A stretch of DNA of 64,000 nucleotides, from contig OY747716.1 of NCBI GenBank assembly GCA_963556495.2, positions 31,271,318-31,335,317 on the forward strand, written 5' to 3'. The position numbers and the translations under genes were made by a program. This document shows, piece by piece, positions 24,480 through 36,258 of this stretch. Position 1 is the first letter of the stretch, and each line of letters begins with the position of its first letter. The stretch comes from Valencia hispanica (lineage: Eukaryota > Chordata > Actinopteri > Cyprinodontiformes > Valenciidae). Below the pieces are notes generated by a model. That model did not search any database and had not been told where the DNA came from. It saw nothing but the letters and a program-made list of their open reading frames with translations.

Positions 24480-26804
24480 CACTGTTAGAAATTACCAGCA
24501 TTTCACAATAATAAACGGTATTATTTTACAGTAAATTGTTGTAATTAAGTTTCCCTGTAAAATCACAATGAATACCCGTAAAAACTACAGTATCCTTGGA
24601 TTTTACAGATTTTAAAATCCTGCAATCTAAAACCTGCTGTTATATCACAACAAGGTCTGTAATATCACAGCAACACAGTAAAAAAAACGCAAGACTTTCA
24701 CAGCATTAAACAGTATTATTACAGTAAAATACTGTATTGAAATATGCCCTGGGAAGTCACATGACATAACCGACTACTGTTTTGAACTGAAGGCGCCATT
24801 TTCCTCTTCTCTTCTCCTGGGCTGAATGGAGAAGGTGAGCAGCATCCATTTTTGCAGCACTTACATCCATGTTATTTTAATATGATAATAATATTTACTT
24901 TCAAATGAACGTTTATCGCATCACACAGTTCATATTTTGTCAGCAAGTGCCCGAAATTGTTGAAAGTTCTCTTACAGCATTTGCTAATAGTAGTAATGAT
25001 ACTAAATGACGTGAGTTTCGCTATAATGTTTCATGTCACTATCACCGTTTAGACAAATCTAGTGATTTTAAAGTTTGTAAAACAAATGATGGGACAAACA
25101 TTACTATTTATGTGAGCACATTTTCGTAATTAGTCGATGTTTTCATGGATTAGCTGGGCTAACCGTTAGCTGTTTAACTTCAATAAGTTAGTGATTCAAT
25201 TAAAACTATTTTCCAGCGGAGATCTTATCTAATCTCATCGAGGTGAAGCCACCGGGAAACCCGCTTAACAGGAATACAGGCGCGGAGTTACAAAAATAAA
25301 ACTTCCGCTACACTTTCCAAATAAAAGCACGGAGTAATTTAGCGGGTAGAAACTCCTCGAAGCTTTGCTGTGTGGGAAATAAATTGGTCTACGAACCCAA
25401 AGACGTATTTTACGAGGATTATATATAAGAAAGAAGGAATTTGACTGTTTTAGGACCATATAGAGACGGCTTTTGGGGGTAAGTCAATAAAGAGAGTTTG
25501 ATGGTTGAAGTTGATGTAAGATCTTTTTTATTCAAATATTTAAAATGCAAAATGAGTGATTACATTATCAACATTTACTTTGAATGCTATTGTGTGTTAC
25601 TACAGCCTTGTGCCACTGCTGCAGACGTCAATACTGCAGAACTCCCCAGCACCACCTGCTTGATCATTCAAGGTTATGTTACTTTGATCTAGTATCGACA
25701 TTTCTAACTCATTTTGTTTTCCTTTTAGAAATCTACGTGACTACAATACATAATTATAATAAGAATTACATTTGTATAGCCCTTTGTATCTGAAGCAGAT
25801 CACAAAGTGCTCATTCATAATGTTGTACCTGAAAGAGACTCAAAGACCAAGAAGCGGGCAACAATGAACCCATGTGAGCACCCTTTTGAGGAAACTTATT
25901 GACTTTGAGTGGGCATCATAGTTTTTTTTCACAGCAGTAGTTGTTAGGCTCAGTTTTGTGTAGCCTAGTTCTTTTTTAAAAAAAATTTTAAGACAACTTT
26001 GCAATACAAGATTTTTGCACAATGCTGTTGCGTGGGGACTCATTATAATGTTTGAGACTGAGAGGAGCGCCTGAGCCCTTTACGACATCCTTTCATCGCT
26101 GTCTCCCTTCTTCTCTTAACTTGCCATGAAGGACTCATTCCCACCCTGTCCATTACTGTTATTGTGACACAGCTAGTTGAATGGTTAAATTGTGAGACAG
26201 GTTGTTGAATTGCAAGTTTGCACATTTTCTCTGCATTCCCTGCATTTTAAGATGGCTTTTATGACTAGAAAAGTTGAATTTATTGAATTCTTTAAGTTCT
26301 TGGGATCTGCTGTACATTGAAAAATATTCTTTTGTTAATAAATAAGCCATTGGGCTAACATTGACTTTACCTCAGAGTTGTTTGTTGTACAATGATTGTA
26401 AATTCACAGTAAATGGAAGCTTCATCTGTATTACGTTTTAAGTAAATTACTGGACAATTTTAGAATGACTTCCACAGTATACATTGTAAATTCACAGTAT
26501 ATTATTGTCAACTTGTACATCACTTTCACAGTACACACTATAAAAGTACAGGGCCTTGTTGTAATGATATGCAGCAAAAGGCTGTAATTCCCCAGTAATT
26601 TACTGTAATATCACAGTAATTGCTTTGTCAATGCTGTAAAGTTACAGTATACAGTTGTGCTTTTACAACAATACATTGTAATATCACAGAAATAAAATTG
26701 CTGTGAGTATATTTCACAGTAATTTACTGTAATCCTTACTGTGAAAGTCATGCAAAACTTATCCAGTAATTTACTGTAAATTCACAACGAAAAATGTTAC
26801 AGTG
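24480..26804. mobile_element. CACTA (EnSpm)-like DNA transposon in the outer L2
   Basis: Starts CACTGTTAG and ends TTACAGTG, the CACTG...CAGTG termini of animal EnSpm elements, with a TT duplication on both sides (24478-24479 and 26805-26806). Both subterminal regions (24490-24750 and 26380-26790) are packed with short motifs of the ACAGTAAATTACTGT kind, as expected for transposase-binding arrays. The 2.3-kb length and lack of a transposase ORF mark it as non-autonomous. L2 sequence resumes on both sides without loss. Confidence 0.75.
24826..25672 (+). CDS. Two possible exons inside the CACTA-like element
   Basis: ATG GAG AAG followed directly by a GTGAGC donor (24826-24834), and a segment 25606-25672 with a good acceptor (TTGTGTGTTACTACAG) and a G|GTTATG donor. 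The two join in frame: MEK, then PCATAADVNTAELPSTTCLI. No later exon was found. It may be the remnant 5' end of the element's own gene or a captured host 5' end. The evidence is splice-site fit only. Confidence 0.25.
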
Positions 26805-26920
26805 TTGCTATAGTAACAGTAGATCTTCAACATACTTTGGTGCTAAGCTATTCAATAATTTAAAAACTAGTAAAAGTATTTTGAAGTCTATTCTCTGAGC
26901 TACAGGAAGCCAGTGTAAGG

Positions 26921-28767
26921 CAAGGCGAGGCAAGGCAATTTTATTTGTATAGCACACTTTCAACAGCAGGGTAATTCAAGGTGCTTTACATGATTTGGTG
27001 ATTTAAAAGAAACACATAAAAGAAACACACATTACACATGATACACAATAAAGCAAGAGAAAAAAAAAAAAAGCAAGAGAGCATGAACACATTTCATACA
27101 TATAACATCAAGCATTTACTCAAAGGCAATTCTAAACAGATGGGTTTTTAGTCTCGATTTAAAGCAGTTCAGAGTTTCAGCAGCTCTACACTCGTCAGGA
27201 AGTCTGTTCCAGATAAGGGGAGCATAGAAACTGAAAGCTGCTTCTCCATGTTTAGTTCTGAGTCTAGGGATGTTTAGTAGGCTAGAGTTGGAGGACCTGA
27301 GTGGTCTTGGTGGTTGGTACCATGACAACAGGTCTTCAACATATTTTGGTGCTAAGCCATGTAATGATTTATAAACTAGTAAAAGTATTTTAAAGTCTAT
27401 TCTCTGAGCTACAGGGAACCAGTGTAAAGACTTTAGAACTGGGGTGATGTGCTCTACTTTCCTGGTTCTAGTGAGGACGCGACCGGCAGCGTTCTGGATC
27501 AGCTGCAGCTGTCTGATTGACTTTTTAGGCAGACCTGTGAAGATGCTGTTGCAGTAATCAATCCGACTAAAGATAAACGCATGGATGAGTTTTTCTATGT
27601 CGTGTTGCAAAATCAGTCCTTTAATTCTAGAAATGTTCTTCAGGTGATAGAAGGCTGACCTTGTTATTGCCTTTATGTGACCCTGGAGGTTCAGGTCTGA
27701 GTCCATTACTACACGTAGGTTACGACCCTGATCAGTAGTTTCTAGCTGTATTAATTGAAGCTGTGTGCTGACTCTTGATCGTTCCTCCTTGGGTCCAAAA
27801 ATAATCACTTCAGTTTTGTTTCTATTCAGCTGGAGAAAGTTATGGCACATCCATCCATTTATTTGGTCAATGCATTGATTTAGGGTTTGAATGGGTTCAG
27901 AGTCACCTGGTGACATTGTAATGTAGAGCTGAGTGTCATCTGCGTAGTTATGGTAGCTAATGTTATTGGTCGCTATAATCTTGCCTAGTGGGAGCATGTA
28001 GATATTAAATAAGAGGGGCCCCAGGATGGAGCCCTGGGGCACCCCACATGTGATTTCTGTTCGTTCTGATGAAAAGTTTCCTATTGAAACATAGAAGTCC
28101 CTGTTCTTTAGGTAAGACTCGAACCAGCCAAGTACTGTACCAGAGAGTCCGACCCAGCTCTCCAGTCGTTCCAATAAAATATCATGATCAACAGTGTCAA
28201 ATGCTGCACTGAGGTCCAACAGAACCAGCACTGTGGTTCTTCCACAGTCTGTATTTATGCGGATGTCATTAAATACTTTGACGAGGACAGTCTCGGTGCT
28301 GTGGTGAGCGCGGAAACCAGACTGAAAAGCATCAAAACGGTTTGTCATTGTTATGAAGCCATTTAACTGCTGAAACACAGCTTTTTCAATAATCTTACTG
28401 ATGAATGGGAGATTAGAGATTGGCCTGTAGTTCTGCATTAACGTGTTGTCCAGATTTTTCTTCTTTAGCAGTGGTTTAATAACTGCTGTTTTTAATGCCT
28501 GAGGGAAGACACCTGATAGCAGTGATGAGTTCACTATTTGAACAAGATCAGAACCAATAACAGGAAGAACCTTCTTTAGAAAAGCTGTGGGTAGGATATC
28601 AAGACAGCAGGAGGAGGAGCTTAATTGGATAATGATTTTTTCAAGGCTGTTCTGGTTTAATTCGTGGAATTCAGACATTTTCTCTACATTGTTGTTGATT
28701 GGGGATGGCACTGGTTGTGGGTTCGATATTGAGGTACAGATTGACCGTCTAATAATAATAATAATAA
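26921..28767 (-). mobile_element. Inner L2 LINE inserted in the outer L2
   Basis: Runs from a (GGCAA)n tail at 26921 (its 3' end) to an ATT repeat at about 28750-28767 (its truncated 5' end). The flanks share TGTAAGG, a 7-base target duplication within outer L2 sequence. It contains the 531-codon ORF described separately. Its frame is intact while the outer copy's is not, so it is clearly the younger insertion. Confidence 0.9.
27116..28711 (-). CDS. L2 ORF2 fragment, reverse transcriptase with intact active site
   Basis: 531 codons without a stop. It holds the [12 protein letters not shown] box (about residues 165-176), [13 protein letters not shown] (223-235) and the catalytic YADD (256-259), then the thumb and C-terminal region ending [12 protein letters not shown]. 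The N-terminal endonuclease of a full L2 protein is absent because the copy is 5'-truncated, so it is not autonomous. The start Met is only the first Met in the open frame. Confidence 0.9.
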   Translation of the reverse strand: MPSPINNNVEKMSEFHELNQNSLEKIIIQLSSSSCCLDILPTAFLKKVLPVIGSDLVQIVNSSLLSGVFPQALKTAVIKPLLKKKNLDNTLMQNYRPISNLPFISKIIEKAVFQQLNGFITMTNRFDAFQSGFRAHHSTETVLVKVFNDIRINTDCGRTTVLVLLDLSAAFDTVDHDILLERLESWVGLSGTVLGWFESYLKNRDFYVSIGNFSSERTEITCGVPQGSILGPLLFNIYMLPLGKIIATNNISYHNYADDTQLYITMSPGDSEPIQTLNQCIDQINGWMCHNFLQLNRNKTEVIIFGPKEERSRVSTQLQLIQLETTDQGRNLRVVMDSDLNLQGHIKAITRSAFYHLKNISRIKGLILQHDIEKLIHAFIFSRIDYCNSIFTGLPKKSIRQLQLIQNAAGRVLTRTRKVEHITPVLKSLHWFPVAQRIDFKILLLVYKSLHGLAPKYVEDLLSWYQPPRPLRSSNSSLLNIPRLRTKHGEAAFSFYAPLIWNRLPDECRAAETLNCFKSRLKTHLFRIAFE

Positions 28768-28768
28768 T

Positions 28769-29297
28769 GTAAGGACTTTAGACCTGGGCTAATGTGCTCT
28801 ACTTTCCTAGTTCTAGTGAGGACACGAGCAGCAGCGTTCTGGATCAAATGCAGCTGTCTAATTGACTTTTTAGGCAGACCTGTGAAAACGCTGTTATTGT
28901 AATCAAGCTGACCAAAGATAAACATATGGATGAGTTTTTCGAGGTCCTGTTGCAACATCAGTCCATTAATTCTAGAAATGTTCTTCAGGTGATAGAAGGC
29001 TGACCTTGTTATTGCCTTTATGTGACCCTGGAGGTTCAGGTCAGAGTCCATTACTACACCTAAATTTCGGGCCTGATCCGTAGTTTCTAGCTGTATTAAA
29101 TGAAGCTTTGTGCTGACTGTTGATCGTTCCTCTGTTGTTCCAAAAGTAATTACTTCTATTTTGTTTCTGTTCAGCTGGAGAAAGTTATGGCACATCCATC
29201 CATTGATTTGCTCAATGCATTGACTTAGGGTTTGAATGGGTTCAAAGTCACCGGGTGACATCCTAATGTAGAGCTGAGTATCATCTGCATAGTTCAA
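28769..29297 (-). pseudogene. Outer L2 RT fragment
   Basis: Open frame with YADDTQLY and the following RT/thumb sequence up to the point where the inner L2 interrupts it ([12 protein letters not shown]). It then runs into the ATT repeat, which adds a meaningless Tyr tract. It is a fragment of the outer element and is broken by insertions on both sides. Confidence 0.85.
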
Positions 29298-29499
29298 TTC
29301 AATTCAGTTTATTTATATAGCGCCAATTCACAACAGATGTCATCTCAAGGCACTTAACAAGAAGTCATTTCAATACATTTATACAAACATTCCAATCAGT
29401 TAAAAACGTTCCTATTTAAGGAATCCCAGCAGATTGCGTCAGTCATTGGGGTGAGGTTGGGCAGACTTTCCAACCACAGCAATCCTTCAGCAATCCCTC
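29295..29499 (-). mobile_element. LINE 3' tail inserted in the outer L2, 5-bp TSD
   Basis: Starts with CAATTCAATTCAG, then TTTATATAGCGCCAATTC, a common teleost LINE ending in reverse orientation. The flanks 29290-29294 and 29500-29504 are both TAGTT. L2 sequence resumes exactly at AGTTATGGTAGCTAAT. Confidence 0.8.
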
Positions 29500-29678
29500 T
29501 AGTTATGGTAGCTAATCTTATTGATTGTTATAATCTGGGCTAGTGGGACCACTGTACTTTTTAGTTTGTTTGCATATTTTTCCGAGTACATCTAGTGTAA
29601 GCGTGAAATACTAATTAATAAAAGTAGAGGTTATTTTAAATAAAACATCTGAAACCCTCTCATACAACCGCAAAAAGC

Positions 29679-29684
29679 TTTATT
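29679..29684 (-). terminator. Polyadenylation signal AATAAA of the minus-strand gene
   Basis: AATAAA on the minus strand about 205 bases after the stop at 29888. It fits a short 3' UTR and lies just outside the nested L2 stack. Confidence 0.5.
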
Positions 29685-29887
29685 AGCAACAATTTCACAC
29701 CACTTATCTTAAGAGAAATACACTTGCAATATTCCAACACTTTCACTCTTTAAATCTATGTAATGCTGCAAAATGGTACAACAGAGCAGTAATCACATAC
29801 AATTTACAATGTTTTCCTCCAGACAAGAGAGCAATAGATAAAACAGATAGTCGCTGTCAGTAGGAATGTTCAGTAGAGTGCCCTGCT

Positions 29888-32567
29888 TTATTTCCAGTAC
29901 TGATTGCCATTCAGCTGGGGTGAGGAGCCAGTCCCAGAAGACAGCAGACGCTGTTCTGCTGTCAGGATGTCCCTGCTGATGTCAAGTCCAGGCCCCATCT
30001 GCTGCTGTGGCTGTCTGTCAACCTGCAGAGGCAACTTTCAATGTAAGTGTAATCTCTCTCTGCTGCTCCATGAGCAAGCTTCAGTTCAGATCAGTCAAAA
30101 ATAACGGCAGTAGGAAATTTATTTGTTTTTTAAAGGTCTTGATTTGTCCTTATGTTCCAACAAAGATGTTTCCGTAAGATAACGTGTCAATATCACAGAA
30201 CAAATTTGCTGATTGTAAAATCAAAATTAGAAAAACTAACATGTTCCTTACCTGTTACATACAGATACTAATCAATCTTAAGCTGTCCCAATCCAATAAA
30301 GTCTGAACCACTTATTGAACTCGGTTTTCCCACTGAATAGTCCGAATGTTGAGGAAAGAATTTTGTGTTTTGGCAAGAGGAAGCAGGAAATGAGGCAAAC
30401 AGATAAAAGTCTGGCTCATTCTCCCACAATTAACATGAGTAGATGGAGAAGCACGACTCTGCATCCTTCCTGCTGTTTGTGACATAGTTGGTGCGACATG
30501 CCCACCGCTACCTAGTCTAGTTGTTGACCCATAGGGGTAGCGCTCTGAGACCCTGTCTCAAGGAGTTATCTTTGTTTAGCGGTTAAATATAACCCTACAG
30601 GGAAAAACATACTTGGTCACGGCTTCCTTCAGCCAAAATATACAAAAATTTATATTTGTGAGGTACAGCATGTCTTTCTCTGATAGACAGGTAAAAGGCA
30701 GCTTACCTAAAGTCAACTGCTCTCTCTGAAGAAGCATAAATATAGCTGATAAATATATCAATTGCACCAAAGGCAATTTTTTGTATTGCTTTTATGCATG
30801 TGCAGTTGATAGGCGGTTTATACCCTGCCACAGTCACTGGAAATACACCCATTTGCACCACTGAAACATTGTTTAGTGTACAGCAAGTACAGGAGATGAG
30901 TCTTGTTCTAGCTGATAGATAGAAATGTGAAGATGAAAAGTCACGTTTTACAGGCTCAATTTTCTAGGAAAAGCTTTGAGACTTTGACAAGTTTCTGCCT
31001 TCAAGTCAAATAAATGGGCTTCAGTATTCCAAAAGGCACTTGTGTGAAATCCTAGATATGATGTTGTTGCAAAACAAATATTTGGAACATTTACTCTCAT
31101 ACCAACCTCTGCTCAGAAAATATCCTGCCATTAATTTTGTGCTGACACAAAACACCTCTGCATCTGTGTGATTTATCGCCTGCTTACAGAAACAGCTCCA
31201 GCATTTTGCTTCCAGTTGTAGCTCACTCAGCCAGCTCTGGTTCTGCCCTCTTTGAACGTGTTCGAGAACAGATGACAGCTTGATTCTGACAACGGGGGCA
31301 CCACACAGCTTCTTACTCTGTCAGTAAGTCACTGATCAACTTGATAGAGTAGCGTGAACGTGTGTGCCAGTATGTTCTGTCCCTGCAGGTTATAGAAGTA
31401 GCATTATGTTAGAGGGGGTTTAGGATTGCCAGCTCTTTGGAAGCATGTTTAATGCCAGGATTAGGGGGCACTTAAGGGGACTTGGTGGTGCATTCAAATA
31501 AATCAATTTCTGAATTATGCTGTGGCGCAGCAGGAGGTGTGCAGCTGGGTGAAAAAATAGCAATCTGCTTCCCCTGGTGTAATTTGTGCAGATTTAAAGA
31601 TTGGGTTTACAGAGGTGTTGATGTTGCTCGGTGTGTACGTAGCTTAAAAAAAAAAGAAAACAGCGCCTCTAACATGGAGCTCGTAATCGGAATGATGCAG
31701 AGTAGGAATTTGGGTAAAAATTTCACACTGAAAATTATGATCAAAATAAGTGCAACCCTGTTGAAATCTGCGTGGATGGTTGTAAGTGGAATATGTTGTT
31801 GACCGTAGGGAAAATATGCATCATCAGGTATGATCAAAAAGTCACATTTAATATCCTCTTTAAAATCCACTTTTACTGTAATTATATATCATAAATATTC
31901 TTCCTATATTTGAAGAAGCTGACATTTGTAGTTTTAAAAAAGTGGATGTTGGAGGGAATTCAAAGTAGCCATGTAAAATAGAATGACCATAAATAGATTC
32001 TAATGTTATTTAATTAACCCAGTTTCTGTTTATTAATAAATATCTGCTGCTATTAAAAATAATTTAACTCCATTCTTCTTACAGTCAGCTCCAGCTTTTC
32101 ATCATGATGCTGCCAGAGCCATGTGTTAAGTTGATGTACAGTGTTGGTTTTTCCCCCACATTTAGGGGTTTACATGTAGGCAAAAATTTCAGTTTTGGTC
32201 AAATTATTTTTTTGGTCAAAGCCTTAATTATTAAGTAAAACTCCTACTCATTTTGTCCATTAAAGCCTGACTCTGAATAGCTGAATAGCTTTGTCTGTGT
32301 TGTTTTATTAATAGGCCCGAATGGTTCAAGGTTTTTTTCCCCCTTTTTTTCTAACACAGTCAAACAAGCACATATTGGTCAACAAACACACCAAATGACA
32401 ACTGTATTTGCCTAGCGTCATGCAAACAGACTCTGACAGGTGGGTTTGTCTTCCTGCCTAGACCCGTGCCTCCACTTACAGTGATAGATGGGGATCAGCG
32501 GGCTCAGGTGAATCCGAGAGAGCCTGACCACCACTTATCTGGTACTGAGTCATCAGCGGATCCCACA
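29888..32567 (-). CDS. 3' end of an unrecognised protein-coding gene (last two exons)
   Basis: The terminal exon 29888-30014 encodes a Gln/Gly/Ser-rich end (QPQQQMGPGLDISRDILTAE ... LNGNQYWK, stop TAA). The penultimate exon 32480-32567 encodes WDPLMTQYQISGGQALSDSP and so on; it has an acceptor ending in GTCGTTGACAG and a strong GTAAGT donor. The 88-base exon ends in phase 2, and the acceptor at 30015 (TTGACAG) supplies the single base needed, so the two join in frame. Composition suggests a polar C-terminal tail. I do not recognise the family, and upstream exons were not found with confidence. An AATAAA follows at 29679. An alternative acceptor 8 bases earlier (CTCTGCAG) would not keep phase with 32480-32567. 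Confidence 0.5.
30475..30765 (-). repeat. Unknown repeat X, right copy (longer)
   Basis: Inverted copy of 24142-24310, about 290 bases, lying in the last intron of the unrecognised minus-strand gene. It contains about 120 extra bases (30604-30725). No terminal repeats or ORF are evident. Confidence 0.7.
32094..32230 (-). mobile_element. Tc1/mariner family A fragment
   Basis: Contains ATCATGATGCTGCCAGAGCC and the following CAGTGTTGGTTTTTCCCCCACA, which match the middle of the family A element. The ends are not defined. Confidence 0.5.
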
Positions 32568-32640
32568 CTGTCAACGACAAAAACATGATTTGAAGAAGAA
32601 CATTGGGTATCAGCCTATATCTCGATGTGTGAGGGTTTAA

Positions 32641-32670
32641 GTTTGTGTGCGTGTGTGCGTGCGTGTGTGC
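32641..32670. repeat. GT-rich microsatellite
   Basis: Imperfect GT/GC repeat of about 30 bases just upstream of the 32480-32567 exon (minus-strand sense). Confidence 0.8.
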
Positions 32671-34687
32671 AGGTGGCTTTTCAAGGAACTGAAGGCAAGT
32701 TTCCACTGTGAACATCCAGTGTCATGTGACAGCACGGCTGTTAGTTTCTGCAGTTTTTTAGCTCTGCCTGCAGATACATGTGTCACACAGATGTGATGAA
32801 GACACCGAAAGGAGAGTTTCCGTGTTTTTTAAGCTCCTTCTTGGAGACATAATGTTCCCTTCATGTTTCATAGGGAGGGTTTTACAGTAGCAGGGGTAGA
32901 GGTTAACTAATTCCACTGCATTATGTTAATCTTCCCTGTCAAATAAATTAGTCTTTAAGGATTCAGGCAGAGGAGAGGGACATGGGTTGAAACGTTAGTA
33001 AGAAGAGGAAACCAGGTTTACGCCTTTATCTAAAAAAATCCAATACTCCTCGTGTACCTTCTTGAAAAAATAATTAAACACCATGCTATAATTAATTTAA
33101 TTGTCTGCGTCCCTATGGCAACTGAAAATTACCACGTAGGACATAATTACAGGGTTCTGCATTGTGTCTAAAAATTCATGAAGTGTTAACTGAAAATTCT
33201 TTTGCACATCATCCCCCTTATTTTCCTTTCATGAGTAAGAGCTACAGCTTTAAGGACCACAACATTTCCCAACACTGTCAGGGTTGCAGAGCAGCACCTG
33301 TAAGGTGTTAATTTTTTTAAGTTTTGATTTGATCTTTTGCTGCAGTTGCAGTATAATTTAGCTCGCCGAGTGGGCGGGATTTTAACATCGTGCCCAGAGG
33401 TTAGCCAGCTGCTAGCTGCTGAGTGTTGCCTTGAATCGCATTGTGACATTTAAAGCAACATTCAATTACAGATAATGATGTGAGACCAAATATCATGTTT
33501 CCAGCTCAGAAGTTGTAACCATATAAAATGTTCAATTTTGTGGCATTCTTTAAGTGGTTAAACTATAAAGATATGACCTATTCACAAAGTGCAATAATAA
33601 TATTATAAATTACGATCATTTAAAAAAGAAAGGCAACAATAATTTTACTTTGGTGCACAGCACTGTTTCAATTCATTGTTCCTTTTTAATGTGTGGTTTA
33701 GCCCCAACATGCAACAGTTTTAGTCTTTAAAGCATTTTAGTAATCTAAAATGAAAAATCTAAAACTTCTCTGCTTCAGTTATACTCCCTACAGTCCTGTG
33801 CTGCATCAATATTACTGTTACATGTCCAAATATCACATGGCTAACACCCTCCCCCTCCCAAACTACACACACAATCACCAACTAGATGGAAAAAATACAT
33901 TGGTTGATAAAAGCTGCCCAGTTTTACTTACGGGAATAATACCAATAATAAAGTAAATATGTTAGAAATGACTAACACCAGTCGTTATGTTAATACTGAT
34001 AAACTGTGCATCCCTAAAACATATTTTAAGTTGTATTGTTAAACTCCACCATAATCCACTTTGAACTGCTGGTTCTGAAACATCAGGAATTTAAATCATA
34101 CACTTATAATAAAATAATTCAGATTCAACTAAGGCTCTTATTTTGAAGGCTGGGTAACTTTATTTTTTATAAAGCTTAGGTTAACACTCTTCCATGAGTG
34201 GTTAGAATTTGTCACATATTTGGTGCCTAGTCTTGTAATTATTAATATATATATTTAAAATATATTTGTGAGTTGTATTTTGAAATGCCAACATCACTGT
34301 TTTCCTTCATGTTCAGGTCAGTCAGTAATGTGTAGCTTTTGCTCAAAGTAATCTAAGCGTCAATATAATTCACCTATTATTACTGGCTCTGTCATATTGT
34401 CTTTGAAGGTCCTACACAATATGCTTTATATTGATAGGTTAGGCCTTAAGACATTTCAAACACACTCCTTTAATAATATCACATCATCTGACAGACTCTT
34501 ATTTTATAGTATCTCCGTTGGTTTGTTTAGCATCCACAAGCTTGCTTTATGTCCAAGTCCAAATTAATACCTTGTAGAGCATTCCCATGCACATTAAAAT
34601 ATTAAAACCATGTCTAGTGAAAACCCAGCATAGATGAGAAAGAGACCCTCAATGCCACGCGAATAACATGCCTATGGCAGGTACTGC

Positions 34688-34740
34688 CACTACTACTACT
34701 ATACTGCTGCTACTACTACTACCATAACTATAATAATAAA
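34688..34740. repeat. ACT/TAA trinucleotide microsatellite
   Basis: Runs of ACT, then TGC/TAC, then TAA units. Confidence 0.8.
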
Positions 34741-34997
34741 TTGTAACCCCTCCATTGTCTCTTGGTGAGATTCTAATATAGGATTTTAATATAATCATAC
34801 ATTTCACAAAGTTAGCAGGATTAAAGCATTACCTTACAGTTTGGTATTGCTGGTACCCCTCGTAAAAACGTCTAAAAATATAGAATGTGTGGGAAAGCAC
34901 TTAAGACAACTGTAGATATAGTGCAAGTTCTGTGATGCTTTGGGGCTGTTTCACATTAAATCTCTTGTCGCGGTCTTGAGTACATTTGCTGCTGCTG

Positions 34998-35009
34998 CCC
35001 CCCCCCCCC
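34998..35009. repeat. C12 homopolymer
   Basis: Twelve C after GCTGCTG. Confidence 0.9.
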
Positions 35010-36235
35010 TCTTCAGACCCGCTGATAACCTCTGAAACTCAAAGGCAATCGACTGATCGAAAACAATTAGTTGTGTTCGTCTGCTTTCAAGAAGCAGCCC
35101 AAGGCACAATAAAGTAACCTTAAATCTACGTGTCCCTCCATGGTGATGCTTCCAAGACAAGTAAACAAACATGCGGTTAAAAATGGAGGAGGAGCAGCTG
35201 GGGGCGGATTCAGAAGGGTTCTAACCTTCTAAACCAGAAAGAAATTTGTGTGTGAGCACAAAGATGTGTTATATTCATGATAAAAAACTGTATTTTGTTA
35301 CTGATGTTTGCAAATTAAGCTTTCACATTAAATTAAACAAGTTTTGTTTTCAATAAAGCCATTAGATATTTTTCTGTGACTTGATGGAGATGTGGAGTGG
35401 ACACAATTTGCTTTCTTTTTCCATTTATTTGATAAAAAACAACATAGCCTAAAAAGAAAATAAAGGCATCTTATCATCTGCTTTATTGCAACAACAGTTT
35501 ATCCATTCATACAGATATTTTAAGCTTTCTACTGTAAAGAGGAGGAAAATATAAGGTTGGGATGTTTCCTTCACTACACCCAAATAGAGATACTACATCC
35601 TATTGTCTTGAGGTTATGATCTATAAAAAAAGAGCTAGCTCGTGTTAATTGCTCCCCGACGGATTTGTCTTCTGTGATAATGTTGCTCTCAGGCTGATGC
35701 CAGAAGCTGTCATCGTCATCTGCTCCTCAGCGCAAGCAGAGGAGGCTTTTATCTTGCCTGTTGATTTAATAACACGATGGCTATGATGTCGACAGACCAC
35801 AAATGCAAACGGGGATGTCGGTGAGAGGGAATCCATAGCTGTGGGTTCAACATGAAAGAAACAGGAACAATGAACAATTAATGAAAGCCTAATGCATAAA
35901 AGAGATAAACATTTATTCATATTTTATAATATAGTAATCCATCTGTCTGTCTTTTAGACCTTTTCTCTACGATGCATCAGAGGAATAAGAAAATTACATA
36001 AAAACATCTGAAAATGTAGCTGAAAACTGAAGAAAGACTGAAATGATTAATCTTGCGACACTGCAGTCATAAAACCACCTAAAAGTGTTGTTGCAAAATC
36101 GAACTAGATTTTTAAAAAATGATTTTGAAAAGAGCATCCAGAATGCAACCTGAGGAACCTGTAGATAAGCTGCTTACGCGTTAAGCTTTGATTCTCTGCA
36201 GGGAAACTCAATGAGTCAACAGTTTTTTGGTTGTT

Positions 36236-36258
36236 CCCCCCCCCCCCCCCCCCCCCCC
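36236..36258. repeat. C23 homopolymer
   Basis: Twenty-three consecutive C, the longest homopolymer in the window. Its length may be an assembly estimate. Confidence 0.9.

Larger units (their letters stand above)
23936..29553 (-). mobile_element. Outer L2 LINE, host of a nested insertion stack
   Basis: L2 sequence on the minus strand is split into pieces that fit end to end: 23936-24141 (3' tail and UTR), 24331-24479, 26807-26920, 28768-29294 and 29500-29553. The gaps are filled by a repeat, a CACTA-like element, a younger L2 and a LINE tail. Three of the junctions show target duplications. The joined pieces cover about the last third of the RT and the 3' UTR. The copy is 5'-truncated near 29553. 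Its reading frame is degraded. Confidence 0.85.

Noticed and set aside
35656..35842. Possible minus-strand exon after ACCCACAG
   Set aside because: No donor site, and its phase cannot connect to the 32480-32567 exon.
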